Shown here: positions 45,578-53,961 of the stretch, piece by piece
Position numbering within the stretch: the first letter of the stretch is position 1
Layout: each line of letters begins with the position of its first letter
NCBI RefSeq assembly: GCF_013394775.1
Contig: NZ_JABXYT010000001.1
Coordinates: 1,812,501-1,876,500 of the forward strand
Length of the DNA: 64,000 nucleotides
Direction of reading: 5' to 3'
DNA from: Oribacterium sp. oral taxon 102
Lineage (GTDB): Bacteria; Bacillota; Clostridia; Lachnospirales; Lachnospiraceae
Program-made: the position numbers and the translations under genes
Notes under the pieces: generated by a model
What the model saw: only the letters and a program-made list of their open reading frames with translations
The model's database searches: none
Told to the model about the DNA's origin: nothing

Positions 45578-46285
45578 TTACTTCTGTGCTCCCTCGACGC
45601 TGAGCCCGCCGGCGACCTCCGCGATCCGCTTCACCACAGAGCTGATCTTCTCATTCACCGCGTTGCTGTTGTCCGAGAGGCGTCCTACCTCGTCCGCAAC
45701 CACGCCGAAGCCCTTGCCATGCTCTCCGGCTCTCGCCGCCTCGATATTGGCATTCAGCGCCAGAATCTTCTGCCGGCTCTGTATGCTCTTCAAGTCGTTG
45801 GTGCTCTTGCGGATCTCCTTCACCAGCGCCTGCGTCTCCGCGATTCCGGAGGACAGCCGTTCTACCACGCTCTGGTAGTTTTTCGCGGTATAGATCCCCT
45901 GCAGGAGTCCGTTCAGTGCGTCGGACAGAAAGGTCTTCGCCCTCGCAAAGCGCTCCTCAGAGCAAAGCTCCGACTGCCGCAGCGCCTCTCCGAAGCCGTA
46001 TTCCTCCGCGCCGGCATTCCTCGCCGCCTGTAAAAGCTCGCTCTCCCAGCCGTGCTCTCTTCTCCCGACCGCAGCTGTGCCGAGCTTCTGCCCACCTACA
46101 AGGATATCGAAGCTATTGCCCACGGCATTCTCCAGAAAAGCCTGCGCATTGACATTCTCCGCGGCATATACCACTCTCTCATCCGTACCCAGCACCACTG
46201 CCTGAAAGCCGGTCACGAGCTCCCAGCCGCGCACCAGCTCCTCGATCTGCCCTTTCTCCACCAAATCCTGCATTTTCAGCGCCAT
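45578..46285 (-). CDS. Short soluble chemoreceptor-like protein
   Basis: A 235-residue protein with no TM segment. Residues 1-75 look like a small ligand-binding domain (QIEELVRGWELVTGFQAVVL), loosely like PocR-type sensors. Residues about 130-235 are a short chemoreceptor signalling hairpin with [20 protein letters not shown] and VVADEVGRL. The signalling helices are much shorter than in the membrane receptors. AAGG lies about nine nt before the start. A sigma-D-like promoter overlaps the end of the next gene upstream. Confidence 0.82.
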   Translation of the reverse strand: MALKMQDLVEKGQIEELVRGWELVTGFQAVVLGTDERVVYAAENVNAQAFLENAVGNSFDILVGGQKLGTAAVGRREHGWESELLQAARNAGAEEYGFGEALRQSELCSEERFARAKTFLSDALNGLLQGIYTAKNYQSVVERLSSGIAETQALVKEIRKSTNDLKSIQSRQKILALNANIEAARAGEHGKGFGVVADEVGRLSDNSNAVNEKISSVVKRIAEVAGGLSVEGAQK

Positions 46286-46368
46286 ATATCCTGCCCTTCC
46301 TATTCTTTAAAACTGCGGTCTGTTCCTCGGAGCCCGCAAGTCACATAGACTCCTGCTGCCATATTATT

Positions 46369-46396
46369 CTATCGACCGCTTCCCGGCAGATTATAA
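46369..46396 (-). promoter_or_regulatory. Sigma-D/sigma-28-like promoter of the soluble receptor
   Basis: On the minus strand TTAT (46393-46396) and GTCGATAG (46369-46376) are 16 bp apart. It begins inside the last codons of the upstream ABC gene, and the leader would be about 80 nt. Confidence 0.45.
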
Positions 46397-48130
46397 TAGT
46401 CTGTCCCCCTCTTCCCGAAAAACATTATGTGTTGCGGCAGGTGAGCTGTCCGGAGGCTCCGGACTCGGACTCTCCCTTCGTTCCAGCCTTCCGTCCTCCA
46501 TCTCACAAATCGCATCGGCAATCCGGATCGTAGATGGTCTGTGCGACACCAGAACCACCGTTCTTTCCCTTTCCTCTCGGACAGCGCGGAGGATCACCGC
46601 CTCGTTCAGACTGTCGATATTGCTGGTGGGCTCATCCAGCAGCAGCAGCGGCGACGCATGCAGAAATGCTCTCGCCAGACCGATTCGCTGCTTTTCTCCC
46701 TCCGAGAGCCGACTTCCCAGCTCGCCGACATTGGTGGCATAGCCCTCCGGCAATCCGAGGATAAACGCATGGATCGATGCCTTTTCCGCCGCTGCCTCTA
46801 CCTCCTCGCGGCTCGCTTCCGGTCTGGCGATGCGAATGTTGTTTTCAATGCTGTCGTGAAACAGCATTGTCTCCTGCGTAAGATACGACTCCATCCCGCG
46901 AAGCCAAGCTGTATTGATCTCCCTGATATCTGTCTCCGAGATCTCCAGCCTTCCGCTGTCCCTGTCCCAGAAGCGCATCAGGAGCTTCAGCAGCGTGGAT
47001 TTTCCGCAGCCGGATTTTCCAACGATTCCCAGAATCTCCCCCTGCTTTATGTCGAGATCCACCTGCCGAAGCACAGGGGCGTCTCCATAGGAAAAGCAGA
47101 GATCCCTGAGCTCTGCGCCCGTAAAATCCGGATACCCCCCTGCCGTCTGCTCCCTGACCACCGGTTCCTCCTCAAGAAGCTTCAGCACCCGTCTTCCCGA
47201 GGCGATAGTTCTGCTAAGCCCTGTTCCGAGCCGGGAAACCGCCGTCACCGCACCAAAGGAGGAAAACAGCGTCACAAAGCCGAGCAGCAGTCCCGCGAAG
47301 CCGATCCTTCCCGCCTTCAGAAGATGCAGTCCATACAGGAGCTGCAGCAGCGTAAAGCCGTAAATCAGGCTTCCGTTCACTGCACTCCCGCGTCCCTCCT
47401 GTACCGCCAGCTTCTCCTCATTTTTCCCCATGGAGCACCGCAGCTCCCGGAAACGCCTGAGCCGCCGTTCCCCGTCCCCGTACTGGATACTCTGCCGGAT
47501 GCCCCGGAGAGATTCCAGAAAGAAGGAATTGATTTCCGCGAATTTTTCATTGAAGCCATCCCCCTCTCTCTCTGCCCGGGCGGAGAGCAGCCTCGGCAGG
47601 AGGACGCCCACCGAAAGATAGGCAAGCGCCGCGAGCATACCGAAGCCCGGCGCGATCTGCGCCTGAAAGAGCGTCAGCGCAAGGCTGAGAATTATCGCAA
47701 TGCAGACCGGCGAGATGGTGTGCGCATAGAAGACCTCCAGAAGCTCAATATCTCTCGTAATCAGTGTCAGGATATCCCCCCTATCCCTCCCCTCCAGTCT
47801 GGCAGGTCCCAGCCTCCGAAGCGCAAGAAAGATCCGATCTCTGAGGATCGCCAGAATCCGAAACGCGATATAATGATTCGTCTCCTGCTCGACATAACGG
47901 AAAATCCCACGGCTCACCGCGCAGAAGAGGATTCCGGCGTAAACCCATCGCAGCTCCGCCCGCATGAGCTGAAGCTGCGTAAGCAGCGCACAGGTTCCCA
48001 GCACCGGGATCAGCAGCGCCGCCAGCTGTCCCAGCACTCCCATAAAAACCGCCAGAAGCATGAAGAGAAGCAGAGGCTTCACCAAAACGATCAGCCTGCA
48101 CATCACATGCACCGCAGAATACCTCTTCAT
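46391..48130 (-). CDS. ABC transporter half-unit (membrane plus ATPase), second of pair
   Basis: A 579-residue exporter-type ABC protein: six TM helices to about residue 300, then an ATPase domain with Walker A GKSGCGKST, Walker B LLLLDEPTS and H-loop VLVSHRPST. Its signature is LSEGEKQR instead of LSGGQ, so one composite ATP site may be weak. It overlaps its partner by 4 nt (ATGA) and likely forms a heterodimer like CydDC or IrtAB. It is last in the heme operon. Whether it moves heme, a porphyrin or another compound is not shown by the sequence. Confidence 0.88.
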   Translation of the reverse strand: MKRYSAVHVMCRLIVLVKPLLLFMLLAVFMGVLGQLAALLIPVLGTCALLTQLQLMRAELRWVYAGILFCAVSRGIFRYVEQETNHYIAFRILAILRDRIFLALRRLGPARLEGRDRGDILTLITRDIELLEVFYAHTISPVCIAIILSLALTLFQAQIAPGFGMLAALAYLSVGVLLPRLLSARAEREGDGFNEKFAEINSFFLESLRGIRQSIQYGDGERRLRRFRELRCSMGKNEEKLAVQEGRGSAVNGSLIYGFTLLQLLYGLHLLKAGRIGFAGLLLGFVTLFSSFGAVTAVSRLGTGLSRTIASGRRVLKLLEEEPVVREQTAGGYPDFTGAELRDLCFSYGDAPVLRQVDLDIKQGEILGIVGKSGCGKSTLLKLLMRFWDRDSGRLEISETDIREINTAWLRGMESYLTQETMLFHDSIENNIRIARPEASREEVEAAAEKASIHAFILGLPEGYATNVGELGSRLSEGEKQRIGLARAFLHASPLLLLDEPTSNIDSLNEAVILRAVREERERTVVLVSHRPSTIRIADAICEMEDGRLERRESPSPEPPDSSPAATHNVFREEGDRLL

Positions 48131-49845
48131 TGTCCGCTCCTCCTGTAGCTTTCCAGCTCCGCCTGCTTTTCCCAGAGCCCGGCATATATCCCGCCTGCCC
48201 GAAGCAGCGCCTCGTGTGTTCCCTCCTCCATGAGCCGCCCCTCCTCCATGACGAAGATTCGATCCGCCTCTGCCACATTGGCGAGACGGTGAGAAATGAG
48301 CAGGACGGTTTTTTCTCCCGCAAGCTCGTGAAGCACAGACAGCACCGCCTCCTCGCTCTCCACGTCGACGTTGCTGGTCGCCTCGTCAAAAATATAGATC
48401 TCCGATTCATGGAGCAGAGCTCTTGCCAGCGCTATCCGCTGTCTCTGCCCTCCGGAGAGGTTCGAGCCGCCCTCTGCGAGCACCCAGTCCAGCCGCTCCG
48501 CAAACTCCGGGAGCCGCACCCGCTTCAATACCCGCTTCATCTCCTCCGAAGAGGCATCCTGCTTCCCTATTTTCAGATTTTCCCCAATCGTTCCCTTGAA
48601 GATATAATTTTGCATGCCGAGAAGCGTGATTTTCTCTCTGACGAAACGCCGATCCAGCGTCCGGAGCTCTGTCCTGCCGAGGCAGAGTGTCCCCTGATAC
48701 CCCGGCTCATGTCCCGCGAGGAGCGCCGCCGCTGTGGATTTTCCACAGCCGCTCCTGCCCACCAGCGCGGCGAAGCTCCCCTTAGGGATTTCCAATGTCA
48801 GATCACGAACCGCTTCCTTCCCGTCCGGATAAGAAAAGCTGAGCCCCCGCGCCGATATATCAAAGCTTTCACATCGAAGCCCGGAATCCGCAGGCACCGC
48901 CTCCTCCAGCAGCCGGAAAATCCGCTCGCTGGCGGCGATCCCGTTCATCGCGACATGGAAATAGCTGCCCAGCATCCGAAGCGGGAGAAAAAACTCTGCG
49001 CTGAGCAGCAGGATCATCGCCGCGCCGGAGAAGCCAATCTCTCCGGCGGCATAGCTCCGCACCGCCAGAATTGTCCCGATGCCTGCGCCGCCATAGGCGA
49101 TCAGATCCATGACCGCAATGGAATTCAGCTGCATCATCAGCATTCTCATCGTCGCTTTCCGGAAGCGCTCCGCCTCCAGATTCATCTGTCTGTGCCGTTC
49201 CTCATCCGCCTGATAGATCTTCAGCGTCGTGAAGCCCTGCAGATTCTCCAGGAATCGGTCGGAGAGCCGCAGATACTGCCCCCAGTATCCCTTTACGATT
49301 CGTCCGGCAAGCTTCTGAACCGCGATGATAGAGAGCGGAATCAACGGGACACAGAGCAGGAGGAGCAGCGCCACCCTCGGCTGTATCCTGAAAACCACGA
49401 AAAACAGGGTCAATGCGGACAGCATGGCGTAGAACAGCTGCGGCAGGTAGGCGGAAAAATAGCTCTCCAGCTGCTCTACGCCGTCTATGGCATTCTGCAA
49501 AAGCTCTGCAGAGCTCGTCTCCCCGCCGGCGCGTTCGCCGATCTCGAGAAGCTTCCTGTAAATACGGTCACGGAGCAGATTCTTGATTTCCCGAGAAGCA
49601 AGGAAGCCCTCCCGGGCAGCCCCTTCCGCACAGCAGTGCCGCAGGCAGCCTGCTCCCAGCGAAAGCAGGAGAAATAACACAAGCTCCCTCTTCCCCGCCC
49701 TTTGCTCCCGCAGCATACACAGAAAGGAAGTGAGATTCCACAGGAAGAGAATGCCCGCCGCAAGGGATATCCACTGAAAAAGAACTTTCTTCCCTACATG
49801 CTTCATGGAGCCCGGCGCCATGCGGATCAGCCTTAGCTTAATCAT
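48127..49845 (-). CDS. ABC transporter half-unit (membrane plus ATPase), first of pair
   Basis: A 572-residue exporter-type ABC protein with six TM helices and an ATPase domain carrying Walker A GRSGCGKST, the canonical signature LSGGQRQR and Walker B YIFDEATSN. The start is 12 nt after the importer ATPase gene, with GGAGG upstream. It pairs with the next gene, which has the degenerate signature. Comparable pairs follow the heme importer genes in the streptococcal sia/hts operon. Confidence 0.88.
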   Translation of the reverse strand: MIKLRLIRMAPGSMKHVGKKVLFQWISLAAGILFLWNLTSFLCMLREQRAGKRELVLFLLLSLGAGCLRHCCAEGAAREGFLASREIKNLLRDRIYRKLLEIGERAGGETSSAELLQNAIDGVEQLESYFSAYLPQLFYAMLSALTLFFVVFRIQPRVALLLLLCVPLIPLSIIAVQKLAGRIVKGYWGQYLRLSDRFLENLQGFTTLKIYQADEERHRQMNLEAERFRKATMRMLMMQLNSIAVMDLIAYGGAGIGTILAVRSYAAGEIGFSGAAMILLLSAEFFLPLRMLGSYFHVAMNGIAASERIFRLLEEAVPADSGLRCESFDISARGLSFSYPDGKEAVRDLTLEIPKGSFAALVGRSGCGKSTAAALLAGHEPGYQGTLCLGRTELRTLDRRFVREKITLLGMQNYIFKGTIGENLKIGKQDASSEEMKRVLKRVRLPEFAERLDWVLAEGGSNLSGGQRQRIALARALLHESEIYIFDEATSNVDVESEEAVLSVLHELAGEKTVLLISHRLANVAEADRIFVMEEGRLMEEGTHEALLRAGGIYAGLWEKQAELESYRRSGQ

Positions 49846-49857
49846 CGTTTCCTCCGT

Positions 49858-50676
49858 CTATACTGTCAGGACGAAGGCTCCCTCCTCCGTCCTGCACAGC
49901 TTCAGTTTGACCCCGTAGATCCGCTGAATCAGCGTCTCGTCCATGACACTGTCCGCGGCGCCTCCGGCGAGCAGCGTTCCGCGGGGAGACATGGCGATGA
50001 TTTCATCACTGTAGCGCATCGCCTGATTGATATCATGCAGCACCATGACAATGGTGATCCCGAAGGCTCTGTTGATGCGCCGGATCAGGCGGAGGATTTC
50101 CAGCTGATAGCGGATATCCAGATAGGTCGTAGGCTCGTCCAGCAGCAGGATGTCCGTATCCTGTGCCAGCGCCATCGAGAGAAATGCCCGCTGCTTCTGC
50201 CCGCCGGACAGCCTCTCTACAGGGCGATCTCTGAGCGGATATACGCCCGTGATTTTCATGGCGTTCGCCACCCGCCTCTCCTCCTCTTCTCTCCCCGCAT
50301 GCCCCCGCAGCATATCCCGGTACGGTGTCCTCCCGTATCTTACCAGCTGGTGCACGGTCATATCCGGCGGGGCGGCATTGTGCTGATGCACAATTGCTAC
50401 ATTCCTCGCGAAGTCCCGAAGCGGGATCTCCTCGAGGTTCCTGCCCTTACAGTAAATATTCCCCAGAACCGGCTTCAGATTTTTCGTCAGCAGATGAAAA
50501 AGCGTGGACTTGCCGCAGCCGTTCGCCCCCATCAGCGTCGTAATCTTTCCCCTCTTGATCCGGAAGCAAAGATCCCGAAGCACCGTAGCGGAACTGTCAT
50601 ATGCAAAGGACAGATGCTCTGCCACGAAGGCATCGCCCCTTTCCTCGACTTTTCTCTTTTCTCTCCTACTTTCCAC
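49858..50676 (-). CDS. Heme/iron ABC importer ATPase (FepC-like)
   Basis: A 272-residue cytosolic ATPase for a type II ABC importer. It shows Walker A GANGCGKST, Q-loop VHQHNAAPPDMTV, signature RLSGGQKQRAF, Walker B ILLLDEPTTYLD and H-loop VMVLHDINQA, all typical of FecE/FepC/HtsC enzymes. It overlaps the permease gene by 11 nt. With the permease and IsdE-like protein it should form a heme importer. Confidence 0.92.
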   Translation of the reverse strand: MESRREKRKVEERGDAFVAEHLSFAYDSSATVLRDLCFRIKRGKITTLMGANGCGKSTLFHLLTKNLKPVLGNIYCKGRNLEEIPLRDFARNVAIVHQHNAAPPDMTVHQLVRYGRTPYRDMLRGHAGREEEERRVANAMKITGVYPLRDRPVERLSGGQKQRAFLSMALAQDTDILLLDEPTTYLDIRYQLEILRLIRRINRAFGITIVMVLHDINQAMRYSDEIIAMSPRGTLLAGGAADSVMDETLIQRIYGVKLKLCRTEEGAFVLTV

Positions 50677-51673
50677 GCAGCGCCTCGCTTCTTCTCAACA
50701 ATAGAATGAAGACCGGTCCTCCCGCCAGAGACATTATTACCGCCGGACTGACCTCATAGGGATAGGCGATCATCCGTCCGGCAGTATCGGCGAAGAGGAA
50801 GAGGAATGCGCCCAGCAGTATCGTGAAGGGGATCAGGACTCTGTGCCCGTTTCCCACGAACAGTCTCCCGATATGCGGCACCAGCAGCCCCAGAAAACCG
50901 ATGACTCCGACAACCGCGCTGACGCTCGCCGCCAGCAGTACCGCAATCAGACTGATCAGGAAGCGCAGCAGATTCACCTCGATGCCGAGGCTGCGCACGG
51001 TTTTGTCCTGAAACGCCAGCAGATCGCAGTAAGGAGAGGCGAGCAGCGCGAGCAGCAGTCCCGGAAGCAGGTAGCAGAGGAGACAATTTACATCCGTCCA
51101 TGTCTTCATGCTGATGTTCCCGCTTATAATGGCTGCCGCGCCGCTCTGCGCCGCTCCCGTCATGGTATTCAGGCACTGGGAAAGCGCCGTGAACACAGCC
51201 TGCACCGCAATCCCCACCAGAAGGATTCGGAGCGGGGAAAGTCCATGCTTCCAGGAAAGGCTGTACACCAGAAAGAAGCATAGCTCCCCGGCGAGCAGGC
51301 AAAACAGCGGAATGTAGGAAAACAGCATCGGAAAGAAGTGGAGCACTGCCGATGCCGTGAACGCCGCCGCGCTGGAAATCCCGATCAGACCCGGATCCGC
51401 CAGCGGATTTTTCAGCACCGCCTGAAACAGTACGCCGGATACCGCCATCGCTGCGCCTGCCAGAAGCGCCACCAGAATCCGCGGGAAGCGCAGATCCCAG
51501 ATCATATTAAACTGCTCGTTCTTCGTCGAAAACAGCCCCCGCAGCAGCGTTCCCACATCGATGGAAATGCTCCCTGTCCGAATAGAGAGGAGCAGCATGA
51601 AAAACAGTCCCGCCGACACCGCGAGGAACGCCAGTATTATCCTCATATGCTTCCTATGATTCTCATTTTTCAT
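50666..51673 (-). CDS. Heme/iron ABC importer permease (FecCD family)
   Basis: A 335-residue polytopic permease of about ten TM helices. Family motifs are RFPRILVALLAGAAMAVSGVLFQ, NPLADPGLIG and GLLVPHIGR near the coupling helix. It moves the heme delivered by the IsdE-like lipoprotein. It starts 35 nt after that gene, with a poor ribosome site (GAGG 14 nt upstream), and overlaps the ATPase gene. Confidence 0.93.
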   Translation of the reverse strand: MKNENHRKHMRIILAFLAVSAGLFFMLLLSIRTGSISIDVGTLLRGLFSTKNEQFNMIWDLRFPRILVALLAGAAMAVSGVLFQAVLKNPLADPGLIGISSAAAFTASAVLHFFPMLFSYIPLFCLLAGELCFFLVYSLSWKHGLSPLRILLVGIAVQAVFTALSQCLNTMTGAAQSGAAAIISGNISMKTWTDVNCLLCYLLPGLLLALLASPYCDLLAFQDKTVRSLGIEVNLLRFLISLIAVLLAASVSAVVGVIGFLGLLVPHIGRLFVGNGHRVLIPFTILLGAFLFLFADTAGRMIAYPYEVSPAVIMSLAGGPVFILLLRRSEALRGK

Positions 51674-51708
51674 ATGATACGTTTCTCATCCTCTGCGCCC
51701 GATCTCCC

Positions 51709-52656
51709 TCATTCTCCGCCGTAAAATATCGTATCAAGATACGCTTCCGCCTCCTGATAATTGAATTTCGCACTCATGCCGAAGCATTCGCTCGGCAGAT
51801 CATACACCCGGTTTTCCTTCACCGCGCGGAAATGCCGCCAGATATCGTTTTCCCGGAATTCCTGATCAAACATCTGCATCACCTCCTCCGGCATGGCGTG
51901 CGCCGTCCTGAGAATCACGTCGGGGTCCCGCTTCAGCATATCCTCGGTATTCCCATTCAGAAAGTCCTTGTCCGTGCCACTGTAGACGTTTCTCCCTCCT
52001 GCAAGCTCCACCAGACTGCCGCAGTAGGAATTCTCCGTGGCGATCACATAGGCGCCGGGAAGCCCCATCAGAATCAAAACGCTGGGCCCCTCCTTCCCGA
52101 TATGACTCTGCCGGAATCTCTGATAAAACTGACGGAACTCCGTGAGAAGCTGCTCCGCCTCCTGCTCTCTGTGAAAAAGCGTCCCCATCTCCTCTACCGA
52201 TTTATACATGGAGGGGACGCTTTTCAGATTTAGGAAGAGGTATTTTACGCCTATTTTTTCATACTTCTCCTGCAAATCCTGCCGGAGCGTCAGTGGACTC
52301 AGCACATAGTCCGGCGCGAGATCCGCGAGAATCTCCGGATCCGGAGACATAGGCGCTCCCACTCTCCTAAGTCCCTGATACCGCTCCGGCAGTGTGAACT
52401 GATTGCTCTCCGGCACCCCGACGAGAGGCAGATCCAGCTTATCGCAGATCTCCACGATCGACATGCTGGTGGCTGCCAGCCTCGGTTCTCCCCCGTCCAC
52501 TCCCGCAGAAGCAGCCGTGCCGTCTCCGGGAGCCGGCGCCGCGGAGCGCCGTGCCCCGCAGGAAAGGAGCAGAAACCCCAGAAAAAGAGCGGCAGCCCCT
52601 GCACAGAAGCGCCGCGCCGCCCTCTCTCCCTTCCGTTCTCTCACCCTGCTCCGCAT
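51709..52656 (-). CDS. isdE: IsdE-like heme-binding lipoprotein
   Basis: A 315-residue type III substrate-binding lipoprotein, lipidated at Cys33 in LLLSCG. It follows the IsdE pattern closely: RLAATSMSIVEICDKLDLPLVGVPES, then VGAPMSPD and ILRTAHAMPEEV. Met103 and His253 lie at the positions of the known IsdE axial heme ligands (Met/His). Together with NDIWRHFRAVKENRVYDLP, this makes heme the likely substrate. It overlaps the Shp-like gene by 16 nt, with GGAG before ATG 52656. Confidence 0.93.
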   Translation of the reverse strand: MRSRVRERKGERAARRFCAGAAALFLGFLLLSCGARRSAAPAPGDGTAASAGVDGGEPRLAATSMSIVEICDKLDLPLVGVPESNQFTLPERYQGLRRVGAPMSPDPEILADLAPDYVLSPLTLRQDLQEKYEKIGVKYLFLNLKSVPSMYKSVEEMGTLFHREQEAEQLLTEFRQFYQRFRQSHIGKEGPSVLILMGLPGAYVIATENSYCGSLVELAGGRNVYSGTDKDFLNGNTEDMLKRDPDVILRTAHAMPEEVMQMFDQEFRENDIWRHFRAVKENRVYDLPSECFGMSAKFNYQEAEAYLDTIFYGGE

Positions 52657-53867
52657 GCTCTCCGCTCCTTTTTCCCTCTCTGCTTCCCTGTCTCTGCAGA
52701 ATGCTCCGTCCTCGCTTCCGGCAGAGGCGCCTCCTCATTCGAAAGCAGCTCTATCTCGTCCTCCGGCCAGAAATCCTCCTTAGATGCCGCCTCCGAATCC
52801 GCATCCTCTGCTTGTTCCGGATCCGCCTTGAAGTCATAGTCGTCTGTAAAGGCTTCCAGAAGCTCCGGATCCTCCGCATCCAGAGCCTCTACGTCCAGAT
52901 CCAGAATGGAGCTTCTTTTCAGGCCTTCCGCCATCCTTCCTCTCCTCTCCTTTCTGCTGTCATAGAGGAAACGAAGTGAGAAATAAAATGCGATCAGAAG
53001 GATACCGGAGAGAAGATTCGCCGCCAGAACAAATAAAAAAATGGTTCCCGCAAAATCCTCCTCCAGAGAGAGACGGGCTTCTCCTGCCGCGCCGCCCTCC
53101 TGCTGCTCCGCAGAAGACGCGCCGTAAGCCCTCGTTGTCTCAGGCCCTGCGACGATTCCTTCCGCCGTTTCGAGCAGCTCATCCGCAGTCAGCGGAAGGG
53201 AGGGCATCGCTTCGGGATTTTCACCGTTCTCCGCGGCGGAAGCCTCCGCATAGCCGTCTTCCGGCATAGCCGCCTCCGAGACGTTCTCTGCTGCGGGCAG
53301 AGGAACGGCTTCCGCCCCGCCTGCGGCGGTCTCCTCCGCGTGACTGATCAGAGAGGGAAAGGAGGTGGCATTTCCCGGGACAAAATCGGTTCCATAGATA
53401 TAAAATACCACATTTCTGCCCATGGGCTCCACAAAGAGCCGCGCTCGGAGCACAGTCTCCTTGGAAACTGTCCGGATCCGATAGTCTGCCACATTGTCGC
53501 CATCAAAGAATCGCTCGCTGCTCGTCTCCGCGAAGCCATTTCCCGTATCCACATCGAAGCGGAAGCTGCTGATGCTGTCGCTCATACCAAACGCGACGCT
53601 TAAAAAGCGTTCCTCCCCCACCTCCTCATAGTACGCCTTATCTCCCATGATCCTCTGCACCATGGACTGGCCCAGCGCCTCGCTTGCCTCTCCGCCGGCA
53701 TCCTCGATCACACCGGTGAGAGGATGCCGGTAGCTCCCGTGTATGTTCATCGTAAAGTCTGCGGCAAAGGAAGGAAGCCCGAAGGCTGCACCGAAAATGC
53801 AGAGCAGCAGTAAAACGATGATTCCCCTGTTTTTTCTCCGCAGCGCTTCCCTCAGCAGTTCCCTCAT
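52641..53867 (-). CDS. Shp-like membrane-anchored heme-binding protein
   Basis: A 408-residue protein: signal peptide (IIVLLLLCIFGAAFGLPSFA), a heme-binding Shp domain starting NIHGSYRHPLTGVIEDAGG and continuing ALGQSMVQRIM, an acidic Ala/Glu linker, a C-terminal TM (TIFLFVLAANLLSGILLIAFYF) and an unusually long acidic cytosolic tail of about 100 residues. Shp in streptococci passes heme to the binding lipoprotein HtsA. ATG 53867 is chosen because AAGGA lies just before it; a GTG at 53939 is the longer option. Confidence 0.85.
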   Translation of the reverse strand: MRELLREALRRKNRGIIVLLLLCIFGAAFGLPSFAADFTMNIHGSYRHPLTGVIEDAGGEASEALGQSMVQRIMGDKAYYEEVGEERFLSVAFGMSDSISSFRFDVDTGNGFAETSSERFFDGDNVADYRIRTVSKETVLRARLFVEPMGRNVVFYIYGTDFVPGNATSFPSLISHAEETAAGGAEAVPLPAAENVSEAAMPEDGYAEASAAENGENPEAMPSLPLTADELLETAEGIVAGPETTRAYGASSAEQQEGGAAGEARLSLEEDFAGTIFLFVLAANLLSGILLIAFYFSLRFLYDSRKERRGRMAEGLKRSSILDLDVEALDAEDPELLEAFTDDYDFKADPEQAEDADSEAASKEDFWPEDEIELLSNEEAPLPEARTEHSAETGKQRGKKERRACGAG

Positions 53868-53961
53868 TTCATCCTTCCTCTGCTTCCGGCTTCTGCAGAA
53901 TCTCCGCTGTGCCTGCTGCGCCTCCGCAAAAATTTCCACCGCCGTATCTTCTTCCTTTCCA

